Positions 1 through 6,506 of a DNA stretch of 8,569 nt are shown here, piece after piece (the stretch's first letter is position 1; each line of letters opens with the position of its first letter). The stretch covers positions 1 through 8,569 of the forward strand of contig CAJQOK010000517.1 of assembly GCA_905479905.1 (NCBI GenBank). Direction: 5' to 3'. The stretch is from an uncultured Aliterella sp. (GTDB lineage: Bacteria; Cyanobacteriota; Cyanobacteriia; Cyanobacteriales; Chroococcidiopsidaceae). The notes below the pieces were generated by a model, which was given only the letters and a program-made list of their open reading frames with translations, was not told the origin of the DNA and did not search any database. A program made the translations under genes and the position numbers.

Positions 1-83
1 TTATAGTTCCCAACTATTAGGTTTTTCTACCAGACCGCAGTAAAATAATCAATCTGACCTGAGCATAAGCAAGCACTTTTTTC

Positions 84-2546
84 ATGCGTATCTCTCTTAA
101 CTGGCTGCGGGAACTGGTAGAACCAGCATTGACACTTTCTCCAGAGGAGTTAGCCGAAACCCTAACGTTGGCGGGGTTTGAGGTTGAAGACATTGAAGAT
201 CGCAACTCGTGGGCTTTGGGAGTTGTTGTCGGTAGAGTACAGACTTGTACTCCTCACCCCAATGCCGACAAATTAAGCGTTACAACCGTTGACATTGGCT
301 CTGAACAATTGCAGATTGTCTGCGGCGCTGCTAACGTCCGAGCAGATATTTATGTAGCGGTAGCAACCGTTGGTACTTATTTACCGAAAGTAGACTTAAA
401 AATTCGCCCAGCAAAGTTGCGCGGCGTTCGTTCTGAAGGGATGATCTGTTCTCTGGCGGAAGTTGGTTTAGCTAAAGAATCGGCAGGAATTCATATATTT
501 GCGGAGGTAAATGAGGAAACTTCTAGTTTATTCAAAGTAGGTAGTGATGTTCGCTCTTTATTAGGTTTAAATGATGTAATTTTAGACTTGACAGCAACGG
601 CAAACCGTGCTGACGCTCTAAGTATGGTAGGAGTGGCGCGAGAAGTAGCAGCTTTGACTGGGGCATCAGTAAAATTACCAATAGTGCCAAAAGTTGAAAA
701 ACCCAGCGTTGAAGGTGGATTGAAATTAAAGGTATCAGCAACGACAGCCAATCCTACTTATATTGGGACGGTAATATCTCAAATAAAAGTCGCCCCTTCT
801 CCTGCTTGGTTACAGCAGCGCTTGCAAGGGGCGGGAGTACGACCAATTAATAATGTTGTAGATGTTACAAATTACGTTTTATTAGAATGGGGACAGCCCT
901 TACACGCTTTCGATGGCGATCGCCTGCAAGCAGTAGCCGGAGGAGATAACCTAACAATGGGTGTTCGTTTTGCCGAAACTGGAGAATCAGTGCAAACTCT
1001 AGACGGACAAAATAGAACCCTCTCTACTCAAAACTTGCTAATTACTGCCAATGACAAGCCTGTAGCCGTTGCTGGGGTGATGGGAGGCTTAGAAACTGAG
1101 GTGCATGAAGGGACAAAGAACTTAGTTTTAGAAGCAGCATTATTTGATAGTGCGGCAATTAGGCGCTCGGCGAGAAGCTTGGGATTACGTAGCGAAGCAT
1201 CGGCGCGTTACGAACGGGGTGTAAATTCAGTAGAACTAGAGATAGCGTGCGATCGCGCTTTAAATTTGCTACAAGAAATTACTGGAGGCGTAATAGAGGC
1301 GCAAGTTATAGTCGATACCCGCCCAAACTTAGAAACTTTTTCGCGCTCCATCGAACTGCGTTTAGACCGCGTAAATCAATTGCTTGGCCCTATAGACTTA
1401 GGCGAAACTACGGGGGAATTGGACGCAGAGCAAATGCAGCAGATATTGATCGCTTTGGGATGTGTTGTTACCCCGAACCAAAACGAGGCGCGAGTGTGGA
1501 CAGTTAAAGTTCCCCCTTACCGCCATCGAGACTTGGAACGAGAAATTGATTTAATTGAAGAAATTGGTCGAGTTTACGGCTACAATCGCTTTTGCGACAC
1601 TCTCCCAGAAAAAACTGAGCCGGGTTATCTTAGTTTAGAACAGCAGCTAAGGCGGGAAATTCGGGAGGCTTTTCGCGCTACAGGACTTACAGAATTAATC
1701 CATTATTCTTTAGTTAAACCTGGAGAAGATCGGCAAATAGTTTTAGCTAACCCTTTATTTGTTGAATATTCTGCATTGCGGATAGACTTACTTTCTGGCT
1801 TGATTGCAGCTTTTGAATACAACCAATCTCAAGGTAATCAACCGCTTAATGGCTTTGAAATTGGCAGGATTTTTTGGCAAGATGAAGAAGGACTCGCCGA
1901 AGCAGAAGAATTAGCGGGAATTTTGGGCGGCGATCCTAGTCTTGGTAAGTGGACTCGTGGGGGTAAAAGTCGCCCCCTTGATTGGTTTGAAGCTAAAGGC
2001 TTACTAGAGCGAGTATTTCAGCGTTTGGGTTTAAAGGTGGAGTATCAACCCAATCATCAAGATTCGCGCCTGCATCCAGGGCGTACAGCGTCTTTGTGGT
2101 TGCAGGGAAATCGCTTAGGAACTTTTGGTCAGTTGCATCCACAATTGAGGAAAGAAAAAGATTTGCCCGATGCGGTGTATGTTTTTGAAATCTATTTAGA
2201 TGTGCTAATTGATAGTGTAGATGCGGAAGAGGTGTCTAAGCATCAGTTCAAAAATTATTCTACTTACCCTGCAACGGATCGAGATATTGCCTTTTTTGCC
2301 TCTACAGAAATTTCGGTAGCAGAATTACTTAAAGTAATTTCCTTCGCTGGGGGAGAAATTTTAGAATCGGTACAGTTGTTTGATGAGTATCGGGGTGAAA
2401 ATGTCCCTAAAGGGCAAAGAAGCTTGGCATTTAGGCTAATTTATCGCGCAGGCGATCGCACTTTAACCGATGTGGAAGTAGAACCCGTACATCAAAAAGT
2501 TCGAGAATCTCTAATCGAAAAGTTCAGTGTCAATTTAAGGAGTTAA
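84..2546 (+). CDS. pheT: Phenylalanine--tRNA ligase beta subunit
   Basis: Beta subunit of the cytoplasmic (alpha-beta)2 phenylalanyl-tRNA synthetase, which charges tRNA-Phe; the catalytic alpha subunit PheS is not in the window. The 820 residues match a full-length bacterial PheT. Domains in order: N-terminal segment starting [16 protein letters not shown]-like tRNA-binding domain, about 44-150 ([17 protein letters not shown], then CGAANV); B3/B4 editing-type domain, about 215-385 ([21 protein letters not shown]); B5 domain, about 415-505, ending at P477-Y479 and the acidic stretch [18 protein letters not shown]; and the C-terminal FDX-ACB anticodon-binding domain, 722-820 ([14 protein letters not shown] to the end). 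The ATG at 84 matches the usual PheT N-terminus, although no clear Shine-Dalgarno precedes it. Three HIP1 sites lie within the gene. The stop is 5 nt before the next gene, so the two are probably co-transcribed. The 83 nt upstream contain no recognisable gene end and no convincing promoter. Confidence 0.98.
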   Translation: MRISLNWLRELVEPALTLSPEELAETLTLAGFEVEDIEDRNSWALGVVVGRVQTCTPHPNADKLSVTTVDIGSEQLQIVCGAANVRADIYVAVATVGTYLPKVDLKIRPAKLRGVRSEGMICSLAEVGLAKESAGIHIFAEVNEETSSLFKVGSDVRSLLGLNDVILDLTATANRADALSMVGVAREVAALTGASVKLPIVPKVEKPSVEGGLKLKVSATTANPTYIGTVISQIKVAPSPAWLQQRLQGAGVRPINNVVDVTNYVLLEWGQPLHAFDGDRLQAVAGGDNLTMGVRFAETGESVQTLDGQNRTLSTQNLLITANDKPVAVAGVMGGLETEVHEGTKNLVLEAALFDSAAIRRSARSLGLRSEASARYERGVNSVELEIACDRALNLLQEITGGVIEAQVIVDTRPNLETFSRSIELRLDRVNQLLGPIDLGETTGELDAEQMQQILIALGCVVTPNQNEARVWTVKVPPYRHRDLEREIDLIEEIGRVYGYNRFCDTLPEKTEPGYLSLEQQLRREIREAFRATGLTELIHYSLVKPGEDRQIVLANPLFVEYSALRIDLLSGLIAAFEYNQSQGNQPLNGFEIGRIFWQDEEGLAEAEELAGILGGDPSLGKWTRGGKSRPLDWFEAKGLLERVFQRLGLKVEYQPNHQDSRLHPGRTASLWLQGNRLGTFGQLHPQLRKEKDLPDAVYVFEIYLDVLIDSVDAEEVSKHQFKNYSTYPATDRDIAFFASTEISVAELLKVISFAGGEILESVQLFDEYRGENVPKGQRSLAFRLIYRAGDRTLTDVEVEPVHQKVRESLIEKFSVNLRS
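2537..2542 (+). promoter_or_regulatory. Ribosome binding site of the YciI gene, inside the end of pheT
   Basis: AAGGAG lies 9 nt before the ATG at 2552 and overlaps the last codons of pheT (stop TAA at 2544-2546). A ribosome finishing pheT would cover this site, so translational coupling is likely. The site also supports 2552 as the start. Confidence 0.8.
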
Positions 2547-2551
2547 TAATT

Positions 2552-2821
2552 ATGCCTAAATACATTATGTGGGGAACTTATTGCGAGGATGTGTTGGAAA
2601 AACGCGCTCCTTATCGTCAAGCTCATTTAGATGGGCTAGCAGAACAAAAACAGTCCGGGATTTTGATTACTATTGGCCCTACTAAAGATATTTCTAAGGT
2701 TTTTGGGATTTATGAGGCGGAAAGTGAAGCAAAAGTACGCCAGTTAGTAGAAGCCGATCCTTACTGGCAAAATGAAATTTGGACAGATTACGAAGTTAAA
2801 GAATGGATACAAGCTTTTTGA
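2552..2821 (+). CDS. YciI family protein
   Basis: An 89-residue protein of the YciI-like family, small soluble proteins with a ferredoxin-like alpha/beta fold. The biochemical role is mostly unknown; some relatives act as dehalogenase-like enzymes or as parts of larger enzymes. The sequence shows the family pattern: an N-terminal strand (PKYIMWGTYCED), then R22..H25L26 in helix 1 (the conserved histidine), a GILITIGPTKD turn at 36-46 with Asp46 as the probable partner of the His-Asp pair, and a C-terminal ADPYW...W segment typical of the family (DPY/F motif). There is no signal peptide or membrane segment. Spacing of 5 nt from pheT and a ribosome binding site inside pheT suggest co-expression with it. 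The family assignment is firm; the function is not. Confidence 0.92.
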   Translation: MPKYIMWGTYCEDVLEKRAPYRQAHLDGLAEQKQSGILITIGPTKDISKVFGIYEAESEAKVRQLVEADPYWQNEIWTDYEVKEWIQAF

Positions 2822-2831
2822 CCTCATACTC

Positions 2832-2845
2832 GTAGTTTGAGATAC
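2832..2845 (+). promoter_or_regulatory. Possible NtcA-like box upstream of the GAF/LuxR gene
   Basis: GTAGTTTGAGATAC fits GTA-N8-TAC and is followed by A, as in good NtcA sites. Unlike the boxes at 5003 and 6412, no TAN3T -10 element lies 22-24 nt downstream. The motif is short enough that two or three chance matches per window are expected at this base composition. It is a weak candidate, listed because it falls in the 50-nt spacer directly before a regulator gene. An alternative sigma-70 reading is TTGACC at 2818 with a poor -10 (GATACA) at 2841. Confidence 0.25.
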
Positions 2846-2871
2846 AAAAGTAACCGTCAATCTAAGCCTCA

Positions 2872-4296
2872 ATGAGGTTAGAGATGTTACGTGGCAATTT
2901 TTTGATGTCAAACTTGCAAAGTGGGGTGCTAGACTCAACGCGAATTTTATTCGACTTGCAACAAGTAAATGAGATTGTGCGTTGCTTCTCTGGCTGTCTA
3001 GAAATAGAGGAAATTGCTCATCTAGTTACAAATAGTTTAGTCGAAAAATTTAGTTGTGCTTTGGCGCGGCTTTGGCTAGTAGAACCAGATCGAACTACCC
3101 TTAAACTGGTTGCTTCGGCGGGAATGTACACCCATACTAACGGCTCTTTTGCCTGCGTACCAATGGGAGCATTTAAAGTTGGCAAAATCGCTCAAAATCG
3201 CGTCTCTTTTTTGAGTAACAACTTAGCCTCTGAACCTTGGGTAGGAAATAGAGAATGGGCGAAGTCCAACAATATTCGCGGGTTTGCGGGATATCCTTTA
3301 ACTATCGACGATCGCGCAATTGGTGTTTTGGCTGTATTTAGCCATCAAGCGCTAGAATTCGAGTTTTTAGAAGTATTGCAAACTCTTTGTGCGATCGCCT
3401 CTGTTACTTTAAATACTGCCATGCAATACCAAAAGGAGAAACAAGCTTGGCAGATAAATAATACTTCTTCGTTAAGCTTATGCGATCGCCTAGTTAGCAT
3501 TCTCAGCACTACTCGACTAACTTTAGTAGGAACAGAAAAACCGCTAACTTTATCTGTAAGTTATGTATTTCTGCAAACGGCGGAAATTCTTAAACGCTTT
3601 GAGTGTAACTATTGTCGGCTAATTTATAGTGAAGATACGGTGCGACTTGAAGCAATGGTTCCTATTTTTGGCGATCGCACAACGATAGAGTCAGGCTTAA
3701 GCGAACTATTTTCTATTACATCTTATTTAGGCGGAGCTTTGCAAGTTCAAACCAGTATTGACGGACGAGCAATGCAAGTTATGCTCAAAATTCCCTATAC
3801 TTGCGAATCTAGGCAGCAATTACAAATCAAGTGTAGTTCGCCTATTTTACAAGTAGCCTTTACTCATCTGTGTGTTTTAGCAGGGTTAAAAATAGGTAAC
3901 GAAGCGGAAAATGTACCTTTGCTAACCGACGATATTAGACAAATAAAAGCAGCAAAATCGGTAATTTGGATCGATCAAAAGGCGCAAGTACCCCAAGGAA
4001 TTAAAGCAAAAGTTAATTTAGCTACAACTCCAGAGCAATTACGTTGTTGTGTAGAATCGGTTGTTAGCGGCAAGTTTTGGGGCATTGAGGCGGAGGTAAC
4101 ACAGCAAAACATTAGCGATCGCGAATTAGAGATTTTGGCTTTGCTAACTCAGGGAAAGCGCGATCGCGACATTGCCCAACATTTAATTATTAGCGAAAGT
4201 ACAGTTAAGTTTCACATGAATAATGTTTTGGTAAAGTTCAAAGCAAAAACTCGGTGTCAGGCGATCGCTTGTGCGATTTTTAATGGCTGGATTTAG
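2872..4296 (+). CDS. GAF domain LuxR/NarL-type transcriptional regulator
   Basis: Probable cytoplasmic one-component transcription regulator of 474 residues. A GAF-type sensory domain spans about 28-185 (LVEKFSCALARLWLVEPD, then GFAGYPLTIDDRAIGVLAVFS). The C-terminus, 414-474, is a clear LuxR/NarL four-helix DNA-binding domain (SDRELEILALLTQGKRDRDIAQ, ISESTVKFHMNNV). The middle is odd. Residues 225-308 resemble a NarX-type ATPase domain (SGLSELFSITSYLGGALQV, then a strand ending KIPY), but the N-box Asn and the Asp of the G1 box appear lost. Residues 360-410 resemble the end of a receiver domain leading into its linker (TTPEQLRCCVESVVSGKFW) with no clear phospho-acceptor Asp. Ligand and targets are unknown. 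The start is uncertain: ATG 2872 lacks a ribosome site, ATG 2884 has GAGG 6 nt upstream, and ATG 2905 begins MSNLQSG. A 7-nt inverted repeat (2821-2827 with 2872-2878) could fold over the first start. The gene has seven HIP1 sites. Confidence 0.9.
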   Translation: MRLEMLRGNFLMSNLQSGVLDSTRILFDLQQVNEIVRCFSGCLEIEEIAHLVTNSLVEKFSCALARLWLVEPDRTTLKLVASAGMYTHTNGSFACVPMGAFKVGKIAQNRVSFLSNNLASEPWVGNREWAKSNNIRGFAGYPLTIDDRAIGVLAVFSHQALEFEFLEVLQTLCAIASVTLNTAMQYQKEKQAWQINNTSSLSLCDRLVSILSTTRLTLVGTEKPLTLSVSYVFLQTAEILKRFECNYCRLIYSEDTVRLEAMVPIFGDRTTIESGLSELFSITSYLGGALQVQTSIDGRAMQVMLKIPYTCESRQQLQIKCSSPILQVAFTHLCVLAGLKIGNEAENVPLLTDDIRQIKAAKSVIWIDQKAQVPQGIKAKVNLATTPEQLRCCVESVVSGKFWGIEAEVTQQNISDRELEILALLTQGKRDRDIAQHLIISESTVKFHMNNVLVKFKAKTRCQAIACAIFNGWI

Positions 4297-4339
4297 CTGT
4301 TTAATAGCTAATATGAGCAACAACAAGGCTTTGTCCCCC

Positions 4340-4564
4340 TTAGATTGCAGAAACAAACTCGCTCACTGTTAGTCCAGCAGAGCGGATCAGACTACGCAAA
4401 GTTCCTTTTGCCACCTCACGATGATCGGGAACAGACAATGTTACAGTTTCACCTGTTTTAACCAGAATGATGTGACTTGCACTTTGGCGAGCAAACTCCC
4501 AGCCAAACAATTCAAGTATATTAACGACTTCACGTCCACTGAGAACTGGAAGAACCGATGCCAT
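4340..4564 (-). CDS. hicA: HicA family type II toxin (mRNA interferase)
   Basis: A 74-residue HicA-like toxin, a small double-stranded-RNA-binding-fold ribonuclease that cleaves mRNA when not bound by HicB. The features seen are an N-terminal helix LSGREVVNILELFGWEFARQ, the catalytic histidine H31 in SASHIILVK, the strand TVTLSVPDH, and the C-terminal helix KGTLRSLIRSAGL. The usual residue before Ser-His is Gly; here it is Ala29, which may be neutral but should be checked. The ATG at 4564 is 2 nt after the hicB stop, so the two are one transcription unit read hicB then hicA. The gene converges on the LuxR-type gene, leaving a 43-nt spacer (4297-4339) with only a weak hairpin. Family assignment is firm; toxicity is inferred. 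Confidence 0.9.
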   Translation of the reverse strand: MASVLPVLSGREVVNILELFGWEFARQSASHIILVKTGETVTLSVPDHREVAKGTLRSLIRSAGLTVSEFVSAI

Positions 4565-4566
4565 AA

Positions 4567-4782
4567 CTACGCCATAACTTCTACTTGAAAAGTCTCTATA
4601 GTAAGAGGTAAACCCCGCTCTGCTCGGACTTGGAGGCAGGTTGCGATCGCATCAATAATATTTTCTAAAGCTTCTTGTTTATTTTGACCTTGGCTAACAC
4701 AACCAGGAATGCTAGGACACTCTACAACCCAAACGCCATCTTCATCCCGGTCAATCGTTACATTAAATTTCATAGCTGTCAT
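4567..4782 (-). CDS. hicB: HicB family antitoxin (short form)
   Basis: A 71-residue HicB-like antitoxin that binds and neutralises HicA. The partial RNase-H-like HicB fold is clear: KFNVTIDRDEDGVWVVECPSIPGC, then SQGQNKQEALENIIDAIATCL, then the ERGLPLTIETFQVEV tail. The protein ends there, without the C-terminal helix-turn-helix or ribbon-helix-helix that many HicB proteins use to repress their own operon. Autoregulation by direct DNA binding is therefore not evident. Two starts are possible: ATG 4782 (MTAMKF) and ATG 4773 (MKF), the latter closer to the family's usual beginning. Neither has a strong Shine-Dalgarno. It lies first in the pair, the reverse of the original E. coli hicA-hicB order. 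Confidence 0.9.
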   Translation of the reverse strand: MTAMKFNVTIDRDEDGVWVVECPSIPGCVSQGQNKQEALENIIDAIATCLQVRAERGLPLTIETFQVEVMA

Positions 4783-4933
4783 CTAACTTTTTGTAAATAA
4801 TTACAATCTAACCCTTTATGAATTTTCCTGGCGCTCTGACAGTATAGATGGTGAAATGCTCCAATAAATCACGATGAACAAATATATTCTTAGTTACCTA
4901 TTGATGTAGTTAGGTAGTAGCACCTACAACAAA

Positions 4934-4970
4934 GGCGATCGCGCTAGCGCGCCCGCAGGGCTTCGCCCTC
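4934..4970. repeat. GC-rich palindromic repeat with HIP1 core
   Basis: A compact GC-rich block in an otherwise AT-rich spacer. It runs together three palindromes: GCGATCGC (4935-4942, a HIP1 site), GCGCTAGCGC (4941-4950) and a hairpin AGGGC-TTC-GCCCT (4957-4969). Its composition and palindrome string resemble the small dispersed repeats found in many copies between genes of filamentous and related cyanobacteria. The sequence CTAC occurs on both sides (4924-4927 and 4970-4973), as a short target duplication would leave, but four bases could be chance. The repeat ends just before the duplicated promoter block begins at 4974. Confidence 0.6.
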
Positions 4971-4973
4971 TAC

Positions 4974-5053
4974 CTAGTCTTATTGCTAAACTTAAATCCT
5001 TAGTAGTGACAGCTACAAAACAGTTACTTAGCCAGCATTTAATCTGACAGTAC
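4974..5053 (+). repeat. Duplicated promoter module, copy A
   Basis: This 80-nt block aligns without gaps to 6383-6462 with 58 of 80 positions identical (counted by hand). The best-kept parts are CTTATTG at the left, the arms of the NtcA box, and AGCA-TTAATCT around the -10 element. Similarity stops on both sides: at the GC-rich repeat on the left and at the transcript leader on the right. Confidence 0.85.
5003..5045 (+). promoter_or_regulatory. NtcA-activated promoter of the flavoprotein gene
   Basis: GTAGTGACAGCTAC (5003-5016) is a perfect GTA-N8-TAC NtcA box. After a 23-nt spacer comes TAATCT (5040-5045), a match to the -10 form TAN3T. There is no -35 element, as expected where NtcA takes its place. 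This is the standard layout of cyanobacterial promoters activated by NtcA, the global nitrogen regulator that responds to 2-oxoglutarate. If the box is centred at -41.5 as usual, transcription starts near 5051. Strongly supported by the matching promoter at 6412-6454; NtcA binding itself is inferred. Confidence 0.85.
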
Positions 5054-5075
5054 ATTGTTGGGGCTAAAAGTATTC

Positions 5076-6323
5076 ATGAAAAATCATTATCCTATAATCA
5101 TTGTCGGCGGCGGTCAAGCGGGATTGTCTCTAAGTTACTGCTTAAAAGAAAAAGGCTTTGAGCATATCGTTTTTGAAAAAAATACTATTGGCTATTCCTG
5201 GCGTTCTAAACGCTGGGATTCTTTTTGTTTGGTGACTCCCAATTGGCAATGTAAATTACCTGGATATCATTACTTTGGCGATGATCCAGAAGGGTTTATG
5301 CAAAAAGAGCAAATTGTTCAATATATAGAAGATTATGCCGCTTCCTTTGCACCGCCAATTATTGAAGGTGTAGAAGTGTTGAGCGTTCGCAATTCTCAAG
5401 GTAGATTTGCTGTAACTACTACTATTGGGGAATGTACAGCAGAAGTGGTGGCGATCGCTTCCGGTAGCTACCATCGTCCCAAAATCCCCCCATTAGCTCA
5501 AAATCTTGATAAATCTATCGTCCAGTTGCACTCGTCACAATACAAAAATCCCCAATCTTTACCCGACAATGTATTAGTTGTGGGAACTGGACAATCGGGC
5601 TGTCAAATTGCTGAAGATTTACACCTAGCAGGGAAACAAGTACACTTGTGCGTAGGTAGCGCCCCCAGATCGCCACGCAGATATCGCGGTAAAGATGTCG
5701 TTGAATGGTTAGATCGGATGGGTTACTACGATTTATCAGTGGACGAACATCCGCAAAAAGAGCAAGTTCGAGCCAAAACCAATCATTATGTAACCGGACG
5801 CGATGGTGGTAGAGAAATTGACTTGCGCTCCTTTGCTTTAGAAGGAATGCAATTGTATGGATCTTTGAATGATGTCAAAAGTCCTTATCTGCAATTTCGA
5901 GACAACTTGCAGCAAAATCTAGATGGTGCGGATGCAGTAGCCGAAAACATCAAAAAAAACATTGATGGATTTATAGATTCTAACCACATTCAAGCACCCG
6001 TAGAACCGACTTATCAACCAGTTTGGCAGCCTCCCACAACCATTACTCAACTTGATTACAAACACGCAGATATAAGAGCAGTTATTTGGTGTACGGGCTA
6101 TCAGTCTGATTTTAGGTGGATAGAAATGCCCGTATTTGATGACAAAGGCTATCCTAAACACGATCGCGGTGTAACGGCTATTGAAGGCTTATATTTTCTT
6201 GGTTTGCCTTGGTTATATACTTGGGGTTCGGGTAGATTCGCTGGAATAGCAAGAGATGCGGGTTATTTAGGCGATCGCATTATTGCTAATCCAAAAATCA
6301 ATCTTTTTACCCTTAGTTCGTAG
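5076..6323 (+). CDS. MSMEG_0569 family flavin-dependent oxidoreductase
   Basis: A 415-residue FAD- and NAD(P)H-dependent oxidoreductase related to flavin monooxygenases (CzcO-like), of the MSMEG_0569 family found in Nit1C clusters (called NitH in Pseudomonas). The N-terminus carries the FAD-binding motif GGGQAG (11-16) after strand YPIIIVG, with E-K at the end of the second strand (IVFEKN). The family signature SWRSKRWDSFCLVTPNW follows. A second dinucleotide motif, GTGQSG (170-175), binds NAD(P)H, and a late ATG-like motif WCTGYQSDF lies near the C-terminus. The substrate is unknown; a cluster intermediate is likely. The frame is open from a TTG at 5055, but transcription from the NtcA promoter should begin near 5051, leaving almost no leader. 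The ATG at 5076 starts MKNHYPIIIVGG, as expected for the family. The gene is a separate unit with its own promoter, 183 nt before the next gene. Confidence 0.93.
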   Translation: MKNHYPIIIVGGGQAGLSLSYCLKEKGFEHIVFEKNTIGYSWRSKRWDSFCLVTPNWQCKLPGYHYFGDDPEGFMQKEQIVQYIEDYAASFAPPIIEGVEVLSVRNSQGRFAVTTTIGECTAEVVAIASGSYHRPKIPPLAQNLDKSIVQLHSSQYKNPQSLPDNVLVVGTGQSGCQIAEDLHLAGKQVHLCVGSAPRSPRRYRGKDVVEWLDRMGYYDLSVDEHPQKEQVRAKTNHYVTGRDGGREIDLRSFALEGMQLYGSLNDVKSPYLQFRDNLQQNLDGADAVAENIKKNIDGFIDSNHIQAPVEPTYQPVWQPPTTITQLDYKHADIRAVIWCTGYQSDFRWIEMPVFDDKGYPKHDRGVTAIEGLYFLGLPWLYTWGSGRFAGIARDAGYLGDRIIANPKINLFTLSS

Positions 6324-6382
6324 TTATTAGCTATCTAAATCAATAGGTGTAAAAGAGATTTTTAGTAGGTAATTCGTCGCAA

Positions 6383-6462
6383 CTAGCCTTATTGTTAGAC
6401 CTGAAACTTTCGTAGTCATAACTACAACACCCTTATTCAGGTAGCACTTAATCTAGCAGGAC
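6383..6462 (+). repeat. Duplicated promoter module, copy B
   Basis: Second copy of the 80-nt block at 4974-5053, in the same orientation, 58/80 identical without gaps. The GC-rich repeat that abuts copy A is absent here; upstream of 6383 the spacer is ordinary AT-rich sequence with no recognisable feature. Confidence 0.85.
6412..6454 (+). promoter_or_regulatory. NtcA-activated promoter of the nitrilase operon
   Basis: GTAGTCATAACTAC (6412-6425) is a perfect GTA-N8-TAC NtcA box with 5-nt arms GTAGT/ACTAC. TAATCT (6449-6454) follows after 23 nt, the same spacer and -10 sequence as at 5003-5045. The predicted transcript start is near 6460, giving a leader of about 47 nt. The first gene of the operon belongs to a family whose Synechocystis member, Sll0783, is known to be induced by nitrogen starvation, which fits NtcA control. 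Confidence 0.87.
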
Positions 6463-6494
6463 GATCAGAGTCTAGCAATTTTAACAAGTAGTGC

Positions 6495-6500
6495 AAAGGA
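6495..6500 (+). promoter_or_regulatory. Ribosome binding site of the Sll0783-family gene
   Basis: AAAGGA, 6 nt before the ATG at 6507, is one of the clearest Shine-Dalgarno sites in the window and fixes the start of the operon's first gene. Confidence 0.75.
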
Positions 6501-6506
6501 AAAATC

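Noticed and set aside
3..26. Hairpin ATAGTT-CCC-AACTAT followed by a T-run, as a possible terminator of a gene left of the window.
   Set aside because: The stem is only 6 bp and AT-rich, one T-run base set is offset by several bases, and no upstream gene end is visible to support it.
491..751. Open reading frames on the minus strand inside pheT.
   Set aside because: They lie fully antisense to a clear pheT, show no recognisable family and have no ribosome site; they are shadows of the real frame.
1247..1507. Plus-strand open frame of 86 codons inside pheT.
   Set aside because: It overlaps the B5 region of pheT in another frame and encodes an Arg-rich, family-less sequence.
2821..2878. Inverted repeat ACCTCAT/ATGAGGT around the start of the GAF-LuxR gene as an RNA switch.
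   Set aside because: The arms are only 7 nt and 44 nt apart, with no further structure; noted in the gene entry but not called a feature.
4293..4311. Hairpin TTAGCT/AGCTAA between the LuxR-type gene and hicA as a bidirectional terminator.
   Set aside because: The 6-bp stem has a 7-nt AT loop and no T-run on either strand; too weak to call.
4783..4933. Sigma-70 promoter for hicBA on the minus strand (TATACT near 4840).
   Set aside because: The -10-like hexamer has no acceptable -35 at 16-18 nt, so the hicBA promoter is not assigned.
4934..4970. A CRISPR repeat or integrase attachment site.
   Set aside because: There is a single copy with no regular spacers, no cas or integrase gene and no tRNA nearby; it fits a dispersed cyanobacterial repeat better.
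5256..6161. Minus-strand open frames within the flavoprotein gene.
   Set aside because: They are antisense to a well-supported oxidoreductase and have no homology that I recognise.
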